Assembly: GCA_014763765.1 (NCBI GenBank)
Contig: JACXUT010000001.1
Coordinates: 1-64,000 of the forward strand
Reading direction: 5' to 3'
Length of the DNA: 64,000 nucleotides
Source of the DNA: Micrococcales bacterium
GTDB taxonomy: Bacteria > Actinomycetota > Actinomycetes > Actinomycetales > Cellulomonadaceae
Shown: in pieces, positions 1 to 8,909 of the stretch
Layout: each line of letters begins with the position of its first letter
Numbering within the stretch: position 1 is the stretch's first letter
The notes under the pieces: generated by a model
Seen by the model: the letters and a program-made list of their open reading frames with translations, nothing else
Databases searched by the model: none
Told to the model about the DNA's origin: nothing
Translations under genes and position numbers: made by a program

Positions 1-122
1 AACCTGCTCGTCTACGGGCTGGGCGCCGGTCAGAAGCCGGGCAGCAGGCTGACGACCAGGTCGATCAGCTTGATGCCGAGGAACGGGGCGACCACGCCGC
101 CCAGCCCGTAGACGAGCAGGTT
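1..122. repeat. Fold-back inverted repeat at left edge
   Basis: Bases 1-25 are the exact reverse complement of bases 98-122, with 72 bases between them. The right arm is inside the kdpB coding sequence (residues near the C-terminus); the left arm starts at the very first base of the window and lies just past the kdpB stop codon, where kdpC would be expected. A perfect 25-bp inverted copy of a coding segment beginning at base 1 is most easily explained as a fold-back artefact at a contig end, although a real inverted duplication cannot be excluded. Confidence 0.75.
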
Positions 123-2183
123 GCGGCCGAGCAGCGCGGACGCGGCGGCGGGCCGGTACCGCACCCCGCGCAGCGCCAGCGGGATCAGCGCGACGATGAC
201 GAGCGCGTTGAAGACGATCGCCGAGAGGATGGCCGAGGCCGGCGAGCCCAGGTGCATGACGTTGAGCGCCGCGAGCCCCGGGAACGCGCCGGCGAACAGC
301 GCCGGGATGATCGCGAAGTACTTCGCGACGTCGTTGGCGAGCGAGAACGTGGTGAGCGCGCCGCGCGTGATGAGCAGCTGCTTGCCGATCCGCACGATGT
401 CGATGAGCTTGGTCGGGTCGGAGTCGAGGTCGACCATGTTGCCGGCCTCCTTGGCGGCCGACGTGCCGGTGTTCATCGCGACGCCGACGTCCGCCTGGGC
501 GAGCGCGGGGGCGTCGTTGGTGCCGTCGCCGGTCATCGCGACCAGGTGCCCGCCCTCCTGCTCGCGCCGGATGAGCGCCAGCTTGTCCTCCGGCGTCGCC
601 TCCGCGAGGAAGTCGTCCACGCCGGCCTCCGCCGCGATGGCCCGGGCGGTCAGCGGGTTGTCGCCGGTGATCATCACGGTGCGGATGCCCATGGCGCGCA
701 GCTCGGCGAACCGGTCGGACAGGCCCTCCTTGACGACGTCCTTGAGGTGGACGACGCCGAGGACCCGGCCCTGACCGGCGTCCTGCACCGCGACCACCAG
801 CGGGGTGCCGCCGTCGGCGGAGATGCGCTCGACGACCTCCGTCAGCCCGGCCGGCGCCTCCGCCGCCGCGAGCCAGGCCAGCACCGCGCTGCCGGCGCCC
901 TTGCGGACCACCGTGCCGTCGGGCAGGTCGACGCCGCTCATGCGGGTCTGCGCGGTGAACGGCACGACGTCCGTCCCGGGCGGCAGGTCGGCGACGTCGG
1001 CCGCCCCGCCGGCGACCGCGAGGTCCACGATCGAGCGGCCCTCCGGGGTCGGGTCGACGGCGGACGCCTGCGCCGCGCGCCGCACCAGCTCCGCCTCCGG
1101 GACGCCGGCGAGCGGCAGGAACGCCACCGCCCGGCGGTTGCCGTACGTGATGGTGCCGGTCTTGTCGAGCAGCAGCGTGGTGACGTCGCCGGCGGCCTCG
1201 ACCGCGCGGCCGGACATCGCCAGGACGTTGCGCTGCACCAGCCGGTCCATGCCCGCGATGCCGATGGCGGACAGCAGCGCGCCGATGGTCGTCGGGATGA
1301 GGCACACCAGCAGCGCCACGAGCACCGGCACGCTCACGGCCGCACCGGCGTACGACGCGACCGGCCCGAGGGTCAGCGCGACCACCACGAACACCACGGA
1401 CAGCGACGCCAGCAGGATGTTCAGCGCGATCTCGTTCGGCGTCCGCTGCCGCGCGGCCCCCTCGACGAGCGCGATCATCCGGTCCACGAACGTCTCCCCC
1501 GGCGTCGAGGTGATCCGCACGACGATCCGGTCGGACAGCACGCGCGTCCCGCCGGTCACCGCGCTGCGGTCGCCGCCGGACTCCCGGACCACCGGCGCGG
1601 ACTCGCCGGTGATCGCGGACTCGTCCACCGAGGCGATGCCCCACACCACGTCGCCGTCGCCCGGCACCAGCTCGCCGGCGGTCACGACGACCACGTCCCC
1701 GAGCGCGAGGTCGGGCGAGGCGACCGTCCGGGTGCGGGCGCGCTCCGCCGCGGGGTCGGCCGCCGCGTCGTAGCCGACCACCACGGTGGCCGTCGTGCTC
1801 GACCGGGTCCGCCGCAGGCTGTCCGCCTGCGCCTTGCCACGGCCCTCCGCCACGGCCTCGGCGAGGTTCGCGAACAGCACCGTCGCCCACAGCCAGGCGG
1901 CGATCGCCGCCGTGAACGTCACGGGCGTGGGCGTGCCGCCCGACTCCCCGGGGCCGCCGGTGAACGGCTCCGCGACGGCGAGGAGCGTCGTCAGGACGGC
2001 GCCGACCTCCACCACGAACATCACGGGGTTGTGCCACATCACGCGCGGGTCGAGCTTGCGCAGCGCGTCGGGCAGGGCCTCGCGGAGCTGCGCCGCGCTC
2101 AGCCCGCGCCGGGGACGTGGGGCCGGCGCCGCCGGGCCACCGGGGGCCTGCTGCGCGGGGTCCTGCTGCAGGAGCGTCGTCAT
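30..2183 (-). CDS. kdpB: Potassium-transporting P-type ATPase subunit B (KdpB)
   Basis: KdpB is the catalytic ATP-hydrolysing subunit of the high-affinity KdpFABC potassium pump in the cytoplasmic membrane. The 717-residue product shows the P-type ATPase hallmarks in order: the TGES actuator loop, the DKTGT phosphorylation motif and the hinge GDGTNDAP, with hydrophobic segments on both sides. Length fits the family (about 680-720). The start used is ATG at 2181-2183; a GTG at 2190-2192, which overlaps the kdpA stop as GTGA, is an equally plausible start adding three residues. It follows kdpA directly in the operon. The stop is 30 bases from the window edge and no kdpC can be seen. Identification is secure. 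Confidence 0.97.
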   Translation of the reverse strand: MTTLLQQDPAQQAPGGPAAPAPRPRRGLSAAQLREALPDALRKLDPRVMWHNPVMFVVEVGAVLTTLLAVAEPFTGGPGESGGTPTPVTFTAAIAAWLWATVLFANLAEAVAEGRGKAQADSLRRTRSSTTATVVVGYDAAADPAAERARTRTVASPDLALGDVVVVTAGELVPGDGDVVWGIASVDESAITGESAPVVRESGGDRSAVTGGTRVLSDRIVVRITSTPGETFVDRMIALVEGAARQRTPNEIALNILLASLSVVFVVVALTLGPVASYAGAAVSVPVLVALLVCLIPTTIGALLSAIGIAGMDRLVQRNVLAMSGRAVEAAGDVTTLLLDKTGTITYGNRRAVAFLPLAGVPEAELVRRAAQASAVDPTPEGRSIVDLAVAGGAADVADLPPGTDVVPFTAQTRMSGVDLPDGTVVRKGAGSAVLAWLAAAEAPAGLTEVVERISADGGTPLVVAVQDAGQGRVLGVVHLKDVVKEGLSDRFAELRAMGIRTVMITGDNPLTARAIAAEAGVDDFLAEATPEDKLALIRREQEGGHLVAMTGDGTNDAPALAQADVGVAMNTGTSAAKEAGNMVDLDSDPTKLIDIVRIGKQLLITRGALTTFSLANDVAKYFAIIPALFAGAFPGLAALNVMHLGSPASAILSAIVFNALVIVALIPLALRGVRYRPAAASALLGRNLLVYGLGGVVAPFLGIKLIDLVVSLLPGF

Positions 2184-2188
2184 GGGAG

Positions 2189-3859
2189 TCACAGCCCTTC
2201 CGCCAGGGGACCCAGCGCGAGAACGGGGAAGTACGTCAGGGCGGTCACGATCACCGCGACGCCCGTGAGGAGGCCGACGAACTGCGGCCGGTGGGTGGGG
2301 AGCGTCCCGGCGGTGGCGGGGACCACGTCCTGCGCGGCGAGCGAGCCCGCGAGCGCCAGCACCAGCACGACGGGCACGAACCGGCCGAGCAGCATCGCGA
2401 CGCCCAGCGCCGAGTCGAACCACGGCGTGCTCGCCGTCAGCCCCGCGAACGCCGAGCCGTTGTTGTTCGCGGCGGACGTGAACGCGTACAGCACCTCGGA
2501 GAAGCCGTGCACGCCGGGGTTGGCCATGGAGCCCTCCACGCCGGCGCGCACCCCCGGGAGCGCGAACGACAGCGCGGTGCCCGCGAGCACCAGCGTGGGC
2601 GTCACGAGGATGTACAGGGACGCGAGCTTGATCTCGCGCGGCCCGATCCGCTTGCCCAGGTACTCCGGCGTCCGCCCGACCATGAGGCCGCCGACGAACA
2701 CGGCGACGACCGCGAGCACGAGCATCCCGTACAGGCCGGAGCCGACACCGCCCGGAGCGACCTCGCCGAGCATCATGTTGAGCATCGGGAACAGGCCGCC
2801 GAGCGCCGTGAACGAGTCGTGCATCGCGTTCACCGACCCCGTCGACGTCAGCGTGGTGGCGCCCGCGTACAGCGCGGAGGCCGCGACGCCGAACCGCTGC
2901 TCCTTGCCCTCCATCGCGGCGCCCGCGAGCTGCGGCGCGGTGCCGGCGCCGTGCATCTCGACGACCGTCAGCGCCACGGTGCTGACCAGGAAGATCGACG
3001 CCATCGCGGCGAGCACCGCGTAGCCCTGCCGGTCGCTGCCGACCATCCGCCCGAACGTCCGGGGCAGGCTGAACGGGATCGCGAGGAGCAGCACCACTTC
3101 GAACGCCGACGTCCACGCCGTGGGGTTCTCGTACGGGTGCGCCGCGTTCGCGTTGAAGAACCCGCCGCCGTTGGTGCCGAGCAGCTTGATGGCCTCCTGC
3201 GAGGCGACCGGGCCGCCCGGGAGCGTCTGCGTGCCGCCGGCGAGCGTCGTCACGTCGGTGAACCCGGACCAGCTCTGGACCACGCCGCCGGCGACCAGGA
3301 CGACCGCCGCGACCACCGAGAGCGGCAGCAGGATCCGCAGCGTCCCCCGCACCAGGTCGACCCAGAAGTTGCCGATCGTCCCGCTGCGGCGCCGGGCGAA
3401 CCCGCGCACCAGCGCGACGGCCACCGCGAGCCCGACCGCCGCGGACACGAAGTTCTGCACCGCGAGGGCACCGGCCTGCACCGCGTAGCCGAGCGTCGCC
3501 TCCGGGGAGTACGCCTGCCAGTTCGTGTTCGTCACGAACGACACGGCCGTGTTGAACGCGAGGTGCTGCCCCACGCCCGGCAGGCCCAGGTCCCACGGCA
3601 GCCACGCCTGCAGCCGCTGCAGCGCGTAGACGAGCAGCACGCCGACCAGGGAGAACGCCAGGACGCTGCGCGTGTACGCCCGCGGCGACTGCTCCGACCC
3701 CGGGTCCACCCCCAGCACCCGGTACAGGACGCGCTCCACCCGCAGGTCCCGGCCGGAGGTGTACACCCGCGCCATGGCGTCGCCCAGCGGCCGGTACAGC
3801 GCGGCGAGCACGAGCACGACGGCCGCCAGCTGCGCGGCGGCCGCCCAGCCCGCCCCCAT
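2189..3859 (-). CDS. kdpA: Potassium-transporting ATPase subunit A (KdpA)
   Basis: KdpA is the channel-like K+ binding and translocating subunit of KdpFABC. The 556-residue protein is hydrophobic throughout, with about ten membrane segments. It contains the family selectivity-filter loops, for example [43 protein letters not shown] and [13 protein letters not shown] at 3857-3859 overlaps the kdpF stop by one base (TGATG), so translation is probably coupled. The stop overlaps the possible GTG start of kdpB. Length and motifs are normal for the family. Confidence 0.97.
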   Translation of the reverse strand: MGAGWAAAAQLAAVVLVLAALYRPLGDAMARVYTSGRDLRVERVLYRVLGVDPGSEQSPRAYTRSVLAFSLVGVLLVYALQRLQAWLPWDLGLPGVGQHLAFNTAVSFVTNTNWQAYSPEATLGYAVQAGALAVQNFVSAAVGLAVAVALVRGFARRRSGTIGNFWVDLVRGTLRILLPLSVVAAVVLVAGGVVQSWSGFTDVTTLAGGTQTLPGGPVASQEAIKLLGTNGGGFFNANAAHPYENPTAWTSAFEVVLLLAIPFSLPRTFGRMVGSDRQGYAVLAAMASIFLVSTVALTVVEMHGAGTAPQLAGAAMEGKEQRFGVAASALYAGATTLTSTGSVNAMHDSFTALGGLFPMLNMMLGEVAPGGVGSGLYGMLVLAVVAVFVGGLMVGRTPEYLGKRIGPREIKLASLYILVTPTLVLAGTALSFALPGVRAGVEGSMANPGVHGFSEVLYAFTSAANNNGSAFAGLTASTPWFDSALGVAMLLGRFVPVVLVLALAGSLAAQDVVPATAGTLPTHRPQFVGLLTGVAVIVTALTYFPVLALGPLAEGL

Positions 3860-3948
3860 CAGAACCGCTCCGGCTTCACGAGCGCCCACACCAGGTAGAC
3901 CACCGCCGCGACGCCCAGGACGACGGCCAGCAGGTCGAGCACGATCAC
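3859..3948 (-). CDS. kdpF: KdpF small stabilising subunit
   Basis: This 29-residue peptide has one hydrophobic helix followed by a short tail ending KPERF, the usual KdpF pattern ([11 protein letters not shown]). KdpF sits between KdpA and KdpB in the membrane and stabilises the complex. It starts with GTG at 3946-3948, which overlaps the stop of the preceding mini-gene as GTGA, and its own TGA overlaps the kdpA ATG. The position directly upstream of kdpA and the typical C-terminal motif make the call firm despite the size. Confidence 0.9.
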   Translation of the reverse strand: MIVLDLLAVVLGVAAVVYLVWALVKPERF

Positions 3949-4028
3949 AGCCGCTCCACCCCCGAGGCCACCGCGCCCACGAGGGCGAACAGGACGACCA
4001 CGGCCGCCACGACAACCAGGTCCAGCAC
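3945..4028 (-). CDS. 27-residue single-helix peptide leading the kdp operon
   Basis: A GTG at 4026-4028 is preceded by a good Shine-Dalgarno sequence (AAGGGAG, seven bases away). It opens a 27-residue frame that is almost one continuous membrane helix ([19 protein letters not shown]) with a short SGVERL tail. Its TGA overlaps the kdpF GTG as GTGA, so it appears to be the first cistron of the kdp operon. It resembles KdpF in size and topology but lacks the KPERF tail. It could be a second KdpF-like subunit, a leader peptide, or a regulatory micro-protein. No function is known to me. Confidence 0.65.
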   Translation of the reverse strand: MLDLVVVAAVVVLFALVGAVASGVERL

Positions 4029-4140
4029 GAGGGGGCTCCCTTCGGACGGGGCCGCACCGGCGCTCGGCCGTGCGGCGACCCCGGCGAGAGCGGGGCCGTC
4101 GCCCATCACACGCCCGCCCTCGGGGTGCCGACGGCGATCC

Positions 4141-4192
4141 TCACGGATCCCATACGGCCCGCGACGCGGTGCTCACGGATCCCGTGCGGCGG
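4141..4192. repeat. Direct repeat upstream of kdp and the SRPBCC gene
   Basis: The sequence TCACGGATCCC occurs at 4141-4151 and again at 4173-4183, a period of 32 bases (about three helical turns). Both copies are followed by a similar purine/pyrimidine-C-G-G-C tail. They lie between the divergent kdp operon and the gene at 4215, so they could be paired regulator sites. They do not resemble the T-rich KdpE site of enterobacteria. Confidence 0.4.
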
Positions 4193-4214
4193 GCGGCCGC
4201 GCTACCGTCCGGTC

Positions 4215-4661
4215 GTGCCCCCGTCGTCCCCGCCCGGATCGGTGTCCGTCTCGCAGACCGTCGCCGCCGCGCCCGACGCGGTCTGGTGGGCGCTGACCGC
4301 CGGGCGCGCCGCGTGGTGGCCCGAGCTCGTCTTCGACCCCGCCGCCGGGTCCCCGCTCGTGGAGACGTGGACCGAGGACGGCGAGGTGCGGTCCGCGACC
4401 GGCGAGGTGGTCCGGTGCGACGCCCCGGGCCTGCTGGCGTTCCGGTGGCGCGAGCCGTCGTGGGCGCACCCCCTGGACGTGACGATCCGCCTCGCCGCCG
4501 CCGGGGCGGGGACGGAGGTGACGCTCACCGAGTCCGGGTTCGCGACCGCCGGGACCCCGCCCACGCTGCCCGCCGAGCACGCCGAGGGCTGGCGGTACCA
4601 CCTGCAGCGCCTCCGCCGGGTGTCCGAGACCGGCTCCGCGGGGCCGTCGCCGCGCGCATGA
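4215..4661 (+). CDS. SRPBCC (AHSA1-like) domain protein
   Basis: The 148-residue protein has the START/SRPBCC pattern of the AHSA1 family: an N-terminal strand with VSQTVAAAPDAVWWAL, a TEDGEVRSATGEVV strand pair, LLAFRWREP, and a C-terminal helix beginning GWRYHLQRL. Such proteins form a hydrophobic-cavity helix-grip fold and are usually uncharacterised. Start is GTG at 4215. The stop overlaps the ATG of the following acetyltransferase (ATGA), so the two are co-translated. Confidence 0.8.
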   Translation: MPPSSPPGSVSVSQTVAAAPDAVWWALTAGRAAWWPELVFDPAAGSPLVETWTEDGEVRSATGEVVRCDAPGLLAFRWREPSWAHPLDVTIRLAAAGAGTEVTLTESGFATAGTPPTLPAEHAEGWRYHLQRLRRVSETGSAGPSPRA

Positions 4662-5242
4662 TGGGGACCGTGCCGCCCGCCCTGCAGGACCTCGCCTGGC
4701 CCGTCACCACCGAGCGCCTGACGCTGCGCCCCGCCACCGCCTCCGACGCCGAGGCGGTGTGGCGGTACCGGCGCCTGCCGGCCGTGGCGGAGTGGATGAC
4801 CGCCGTGCCGGGCGCGCTCGACGCGTGGGCCCCGCAGTTCGCGGAGCCGGACCGCCTGCGGGTGACGCTGGTCGCCGAGCACGAGGGCGTCGTCGTGGGC
4901 GACCTCATGGTCCGCGTCGAGGACGCCTGGGCGCAGACGGAGGTGGCCGACGACGCCGTGGCGACGCAGGCGGAGCTCGGCTGGGCGTTCGACCCGGCGC
5001 ACCACGGCCGGGGACTCGCGACGGAGGCCGCGGCCCGCGTGCTCGGGCTGTGCTTCACCGACCTCGGCCTGCGCCGCGTCACCGCCCTCTGCTTCGCGGA
5101 CAACACGCCGTCGTGGCGGCTCATGGAGCGGATCGGCATGCGGCGCGAGGCGACGTTCCGCGCCGAGTCGCTGCACCGGTCGGGGCGGTGGCTGGACTCG
5201 TTCGCGTACGCCCTGCTGCGCGAGGAGCTGGCCGCCCGGTGA
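4658..5242 (+). CDS. GNAT family N-acetyltransferase
   Basis: The 194-residue protein belongs to the RimJ/RimL-like GNAT group. It opens with TERLTLRPATASDAEAVW, carries the acetyl-CoA pyrophosphate loop in HHGRGLATEAA, and has the NTPSWRLMERIGMRREATF segment typical of the group. It should transfer an acetyl group from acetyl-CoA to an amine (protein N-terminus, amino sugar or small molecule); the substrate cannot be read from sequence. ATG at 4658 overlaps the upstream stop, and a second ATG follows immediately at 4661. Confidence 0.88.
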   Translation: MMGTVPPALQDLAWPVTTERLTLRPATASDAEAVWRYRRLPAVAEWMTAVPGALDAWAPQFAEPDRLRVTLVAEHEGVVVGDLMVRVEDAWAQTEVADDAVATQAELGWAFDPAHHGRGLATEAAARVLGLCFTDLGLRRVTALCFADNTPSWRLMERIGMRREATFRAESLHRSGRWLDSFAYALLREELAAR

Positions 5243-5419
5243 GCACCCCCGGGACGGACGCGGCCGCGTTCACCTGATCGGGTCCCGAGCCGGACGGACG
5301 GACGGTTGCCTCGGGCATCAGGGTGAATGGACGCGACCCGGGCCCGAGGTCCCCTCCAGCCGCGGCAGCAGGTGCCGATGCTCCGGGCGTTCCCTCCACG
5401 ACCCGAATCGGAGCGCCGC

Positions 5420-6736
5420 GTGCACCACGTCCCCCTCACCCGTCCGCTGCTCCGGCGAGCCGGAGCCACCGCCCTCACGGCCGTCCTCGGTGCCGGCCTG
5501 CTGACGGCGGGCACCGCCGGCGGAGCGCAGGCCGCGACCGCGGACGACGAGCTCACCCTGGCGGTCACCGCGGCCCCTGCCACCAGCTACGCGGCCGGGG
5601 TGCCCGTCACCTGGACGTACACCGCGACCAACGAGCACGCGACACCCCTCGTGCCGGACCCGGAGTCGGCGCTCGTGGCGTACCTGGACACGGACGCCCT
5701 GCCGGAGGTCACGGGCGGTGACTGCGCCTTCTGGGGCTGGGACGGGGACGTCTGGGCCGCAGGCATCGAGCTCGACGCGCCCGTCGAGCCCGGCGCGTCC
5801 CTGACCTGCGTCGTCACGTACACCCCGACCGCCGCAGACGTGGCGCGCGCCGGGGCGTGGGCCGCGCTCACGTACCAGCCGTTCGCCGACGGCACCTGGA
5901 CCGCCGCGCACTGGGCGGTCCTGACCCCCGCAGGCACTCCGGCGGCACCGACGGTGACGGGCACCCCGGTCGTCGGCGGCACCCTCACCGTGGCGCCCTG
6001 GTTCTGGGACCCCTGGCAGGTGCCCCTCACCTACCAGTGGCTGAGGGACGGCACCCCCATCCAGGGGGCGACGGGGACGACCTACCGGCCCACGTCCGCC
6101 GACCTCGGCCGGGCGATCAGCATCCGGGTCGGCGCCTCGGACCTCGGCGTGACCTGGCCGTCCGCAGCGACCGCCGCGGTGGCCCCGGGCACGCTCACCC
6201 CCTCGACACCGGTCGTCTCCGGCACGGCGGCCGTGGGCCGCACCCTCACCGCGAAGCCCGGCACCTGGGCGCCGTCCGGCGTCGCACTGACGTACCAGTG
6301 GCTGCGGTCCGGGACCGCGATCCGCGGCGCGACCGCGTCCACGTACACGCTGACCGCTGCCGACCGCGGGGCGACGCTCAGCGTCCGGGTCTCCGGAGCG
6401 AGGGCCGGGTACACCACGGCGACCCGCACGTCCGGGGCCACGGCCACCGTGAAGCCCGGCACCATCACCGTGACGACCGCGACCAAGGTCAGCGGCACCG
6501 CACGCGTCGGCGCACGGCTCACGGCGGTCGCCCCTCGGCTGTCGGTCACGGGCACCCGGACCACGTACCAGTGGCTCCGCGAGGGCCGGGCGATCTCCGG
6601 CGCCACGAAGCCCACGTACACGCTGACGAAGTCCGACAAGGGCAAGCGGGTGTCGGTGCGGGCGACCGTGACGCGATCCGGGTTCACGACCGTCACGTCC
6701 ACCTCGGCGCGGACGTCCGCGGTCAAGGCCGGCTGA
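5420..6736 (+). CDS. Secreted protein with three Ig-like YQWLR repeats
   Basis: The 438-residue product has a signal peptide (arginines, a hydrophobic stretch, then AQA before residue 37 or so) and an N-terminal beta-rich domain of about 130 residues. Three tandem modules of about 90 residues follow, each with the signature TYQWLR-(D/S/E)-G-x-x-I-x-GAT-x-x-TY and a closing SVR strand. These are bacterial Ig-like modules common in secreted actinobacterial enzymes and surface proteins. No catalytic domain or wall anchor is seen, so it is probably a secreted binding protein. Start is GTG at 5420 with GGAG six bases upstream; an in-frame ATG at 5378 lies before any signal-like segment. Confidence 0.8.
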   Translation: MHHVPLTRPLLRRAGATALTAVLGAGLLTAGTAGGAQAATADDELTLAVTAAPATSYAAGVPVTWTYTATNEHATPLVPDPESALVAYLDTDALPEVTGGDCAFWGWDGDVWAAGIELDAPVEPGASLTCVVTYTPTAADVARAGAWAALTYQPFADGTWTAAHWAVLTPAGTPAAPTVTGTPVVGGTLTVAPWFWDPWQVPLTYQWLRDGTPIQGATGTTYRPTSADLGRAISIRVGASDLGVTWPSAATAAVAPGTLTPSTPVVSGTAAVGRTLTAKPGTWAPSGVALTYQWLRSGTAIRGATASTYTLTAADRGATLSVRVSGARAGYTTATRTSGATATVKPGTITVTTATKVSGTARVGARLTAVAPRLSVTGTRTTYQWLREGRAISGATKPTYTLTKSDKGKRVSVRATVTRSGFTTVTSTSARTSAVKAG

Positions 6737-6760
6737 GCGGGCCCGCGGGCGGAGGTCCGC

Positions 6761-6792
6761 GGCCGCCGGGCGGGGCTTCCCGCCCGGCGGCC
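6761..6792. terminator. Bidirectional hairpin terminator
   Basis: A perfect 14-bp stem (6761-6774 with 6779-6792) closed by a four-base loop lies between the convergent secreted-protein gene and gap. It lacks a long T run, as is usual in very GC-rich actinobacteria, but its place and strength fit termination of both transcripts. Confidence 0.75.
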
Positions 6793-6799
6793 CGGGACG

Positions 6800-7804
6800 T
6801 CAGGCCAGCGAGCGCGCGAGCAGCTCGAGCGTGTCGACGACGCGGTTCGAGAAGCCCCACTCGTTGTCGTACCAGGCGACGACCTTGACGTGCCGGCCGT
6901 CGACGCGGGTCAGGAGCGAGTCGAACACCGACGACGCCGGGTCGCCGGTGATGTCGGACGACACCAGCGGGTCCTCCGAGTACTCCAGGACCCCCGCGAG
7001 CGGCCCCGCCGCCGCGGCCCGGTACGCCGCCAGCACGTCGTCGCGGCTGACGTCGCGGGACACGGTGGCGTTCAGCTCGACCAGCGAGCCGACGGGCACG
7101 GGGACGCGGATCGAGTCGCCGGACAGCCGGCCGTCGAGCTGCGGCAGGACCAGGCCGATGGCCTTCGCGGCGCCCGTCGTGGTCGGGACGATGTTGACCG
7201 CTGCCGCCCGCGCCCGGCGGGCGTCCCGGTGGGGGCCGTCCTGCAGGTTCTGCTCCTGCGTGTAGGCGTGCACGGTGGTCATGAACCCGTGCTCGATGCC
7301 CGCGAGCTGGTCGAGGACGAGGGCGAGCGGGGCCAGGGCGTTGGTGGTGCACGAGGCGTTCGACACCACGGTGTGGACGGCCGGGTCGTACGCGTCGGTG
7401 TTGACGCCGTAGGCGATCGTCACGTCCGCGCCGTCGGACGGTGCGCCGACCAGCACGACGCGCGCGCCGGCGTCGAGGTGCCCGCGGGCCGCGGCGGCGG
7501 ACGTGAGCCGCCCGGTCGCCTCGAGGACGACCTCGACGCCGAGCTCGGCCCAGGGCAGCGCGGACGGCTCGAGCTCGGCGAGCACCCGGATGCGGTGCCC
7601 GTCGACGACGATCGCGTCGCCGTCGACGGTGACGGGCCGGCCGAGCCGGCCGGCGGTGGAGTCGAACGCCAGCAGCCGGGCCAGCGCGGCCGGCTCGGCG
7701 AGGTCGTTGACGGCGACGACCTCGAGGTCGCTGCCGCGCTCGAGCAGCGCGCGCAGCACATTCCGGCCGATGCGGCCGAAGCCGTTCACGGCGATGCGGG
7801 TCAT
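6800..7804 (-). CDS. gap: Type I glyceraldehyde-3-phosphate dehydrogenase
   Basis: This enzyme oxidises and phosphorylates glyceraldehyde-3-phosphate to 1,3-bisphosphoglycerate with NAD+ in glycolysis. The 334-residue protein has the Rossmann motif NGFGRIGRN at residues 7-15, Asp34 after the second strand (consistent with NAD preference), the catalytic SNASCTTN with Cys152, and the C-terminal WYDNEWGFSNR. AGGAGG sits five bases before the ATG at 7804. It stands alone, without pgk or tpi, and an AraC-type gene lies upstream on the same strand, so it may be a second, non-housekeeping copy. Confidence 0.96.
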   Translation of the reverse strand: MTRIAVNGFGRIGRNVLRALLERGSDLEVVAVNDLAEPAALARLLAFDSTAGRLGRPVTVDGDAIVVDGHRIRVLAELEPSALPWAELGVEVVLEATGRLTSAAAARGHLDAGARVVLVGAPSDGADVTIAYGVNTDAYDPAVHTVVSNASCTTNALAPLALVLDQLAGIEHGFMTTVHAYTQEQNLQDGPHRDARRARAAAVNIVPTTTGAAKAIGLVLPQLDGRLSGDSIRVPVPVGSLVELNATVSRDVSRDDVLAAYRAAAAGPLAGVLEYSEDPLVSSDITGDPASSVFDSLLTRVDGRHVKVVAWYDNEWGFSNRVVDTLELLARSLA

Positions 7805-7919
7805 GGTGTCCTCCTGGTGGTGCCTGATCGGTCGCGACCAGCCTGTCCGGGCGGGCGCGCGCCCGACAGCGGCCGAGGCGCCACGGTCCGCACGGATCTC
7901 GCCAGCCGGGCCGCGGCCC

Positions 7920-8876
7920 CTACTCGCCGCGCGTGAACGTGCGGCGGTACTCGCTCGGGGTCGTCCCCAGCACCCGCTGGAAGTGCCGCCGCAGGTTCGC
8001 GCCGGTGCCCAGCCCCACGTCGGCGGCGACCTGCTCGACGGAGCGCTGCGAGCGCTCGAGCAGCTCCCGCGCCGCGTCCACGCGCACCCGCAGCACCCAC
8101 TGCATCGGCGTGTAGCCGGTCTCGTCGACGAAGCGCCGGGAGAAGGTGCGCGGCGACACCGCCGCGTGCCGCGCCATGACCTCGAGCGTCAGCGGGGCGT
8201 CGAGCCGGCGCAGCACCCACTCCCGGGTCGCGGCGAACCGCTCGCCCAGGGGCTCGGGCACGCTGCGCGGCACGTACTGCGCCTGGCCGCCGCTGCGGTA
8301 CGGCGCCGCGACCAGCCGCCGGGCCGCGTGGTTCGACGCCGCGACGCCGAGGTCCCGCCGGATGATGTGCAGGCACAGGTCGAGGCCGGACGCCGCGCCC
8401 GCGGACGTGAGCAGGCTGCCCTCGTCGACGAACAGCACGTTCTCGTCCACGGTCACGCGGGGGTACCGGGCCGCGAACGCGCGCGTGTAGTGCCAGTGCG
8501 TCGTCGCGCGCCGGCCGTCCAGCAGCCCGGTCGCCGCCAGCGCGAACGCCCCGGTCGAGATCGCCGCCAGGTCCGCGCCGCGCTCGTGCGCCGCGACGAG
8601 GGCCGCCACGACGGCGGGCGGCGGGTCCTCCCGGTCCGGGAACCGGTACCCGGGGATGAACACGACGTCCGCCCACGCCAGCGCGTCGAGGCCGTCGGCC
8701 ACGTGGTACGACAGGCCGTCGCCGCCGCGCACCAGGCCGCGCGCGGGCCCGCACACCCGGACCTCGTACGGCATGGACGGCCGGGTGGTGAACACCTGCG
8801 CGGGCATCCCGACGTCCAGCGGCTTGGCGCCCTCGAGCACCAGGACGGCGACGCGGCGCAGGCGGGTGTCCGGCAC
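7920..8876 (-). CDS. GlxA/FtrA-like AraC transcriptional regulator
   Basis: The 318-residue protein joins an N-terminal DJ-1/PfpI (class I amidotransferase-like) domain (about residues 8-175, VAVLVLEGAKPLDVGMPAQVF and GADLAAISTGAFALAATGLL) to a C-terminal AraC double helix-turn-helix (MARHAAVSPRTFSRRF and QVAADVGLGTGANLRRHF). The usual nucleophilic cysteine of the amidotransferase elbow is replaced (STGA), so the N-domain is a sensor rather than an enzyme. Targets are unknown; gap lies directly downstream on the same strand, about 115 bases away. Confidence 0.9.
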   Translation of the reverse strand: MPDTRLRRVAVLVLEGAKPLDVGMPAQVFTTRPSMPYEVRVCGPARGLVRGGDGLSYHVADGLDALAWADVVFIPGYRFPDREDPPPAVVAALVAAHERGADLAAISTGAFALAATGLLDGRRATTHWHYTRAFAARYPRVTVDENVLFVDEGSLLTSAGAASGLDLCLHIIRRDLGVAASNHAARRLVAAPYRSGGQAQYVPRSVPEPLGERFAATREWVLRRLDAPLTLEVMARHAAVSPRTFSRRFVDETGYTPMQWVLRVRVDAARELLERSQRSVEQVAADVGLGTGANLRRHFQRVLGTTPSEYRRTFTRGE

Positions 8877-8909
8877 GGCGCCAGCGTAGGCGCCGTGCCG
8901 GACCGCCGG

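Noticed and set aside
252..3023. Long plus-strand open frame opposite kdpB and kdpA
   Set aside because: Its product is Arg/Pro/Gly/His-rich low complexity, and the opposite strand encodes unmistakable KdpA and KdpB. Long antisense frames are expected at this GC content.
5243..5419. Possible cyclic-di-AMP (ydaO-type) riboswitch before the secreted Ig-like protein
   Set aside because: A GGGTGAAT stretch near 5320 recalls the motif, and such riboswitches precede wall-related genes, but the other conserved blocks are missing.
6082..6726. Minus-strand frame opposite the Ig-like protein
   Set aside because: It mirrors the repeats of the plus-strand gene, which has a signal peptide, a ribosome-binding site and recognisable modules.
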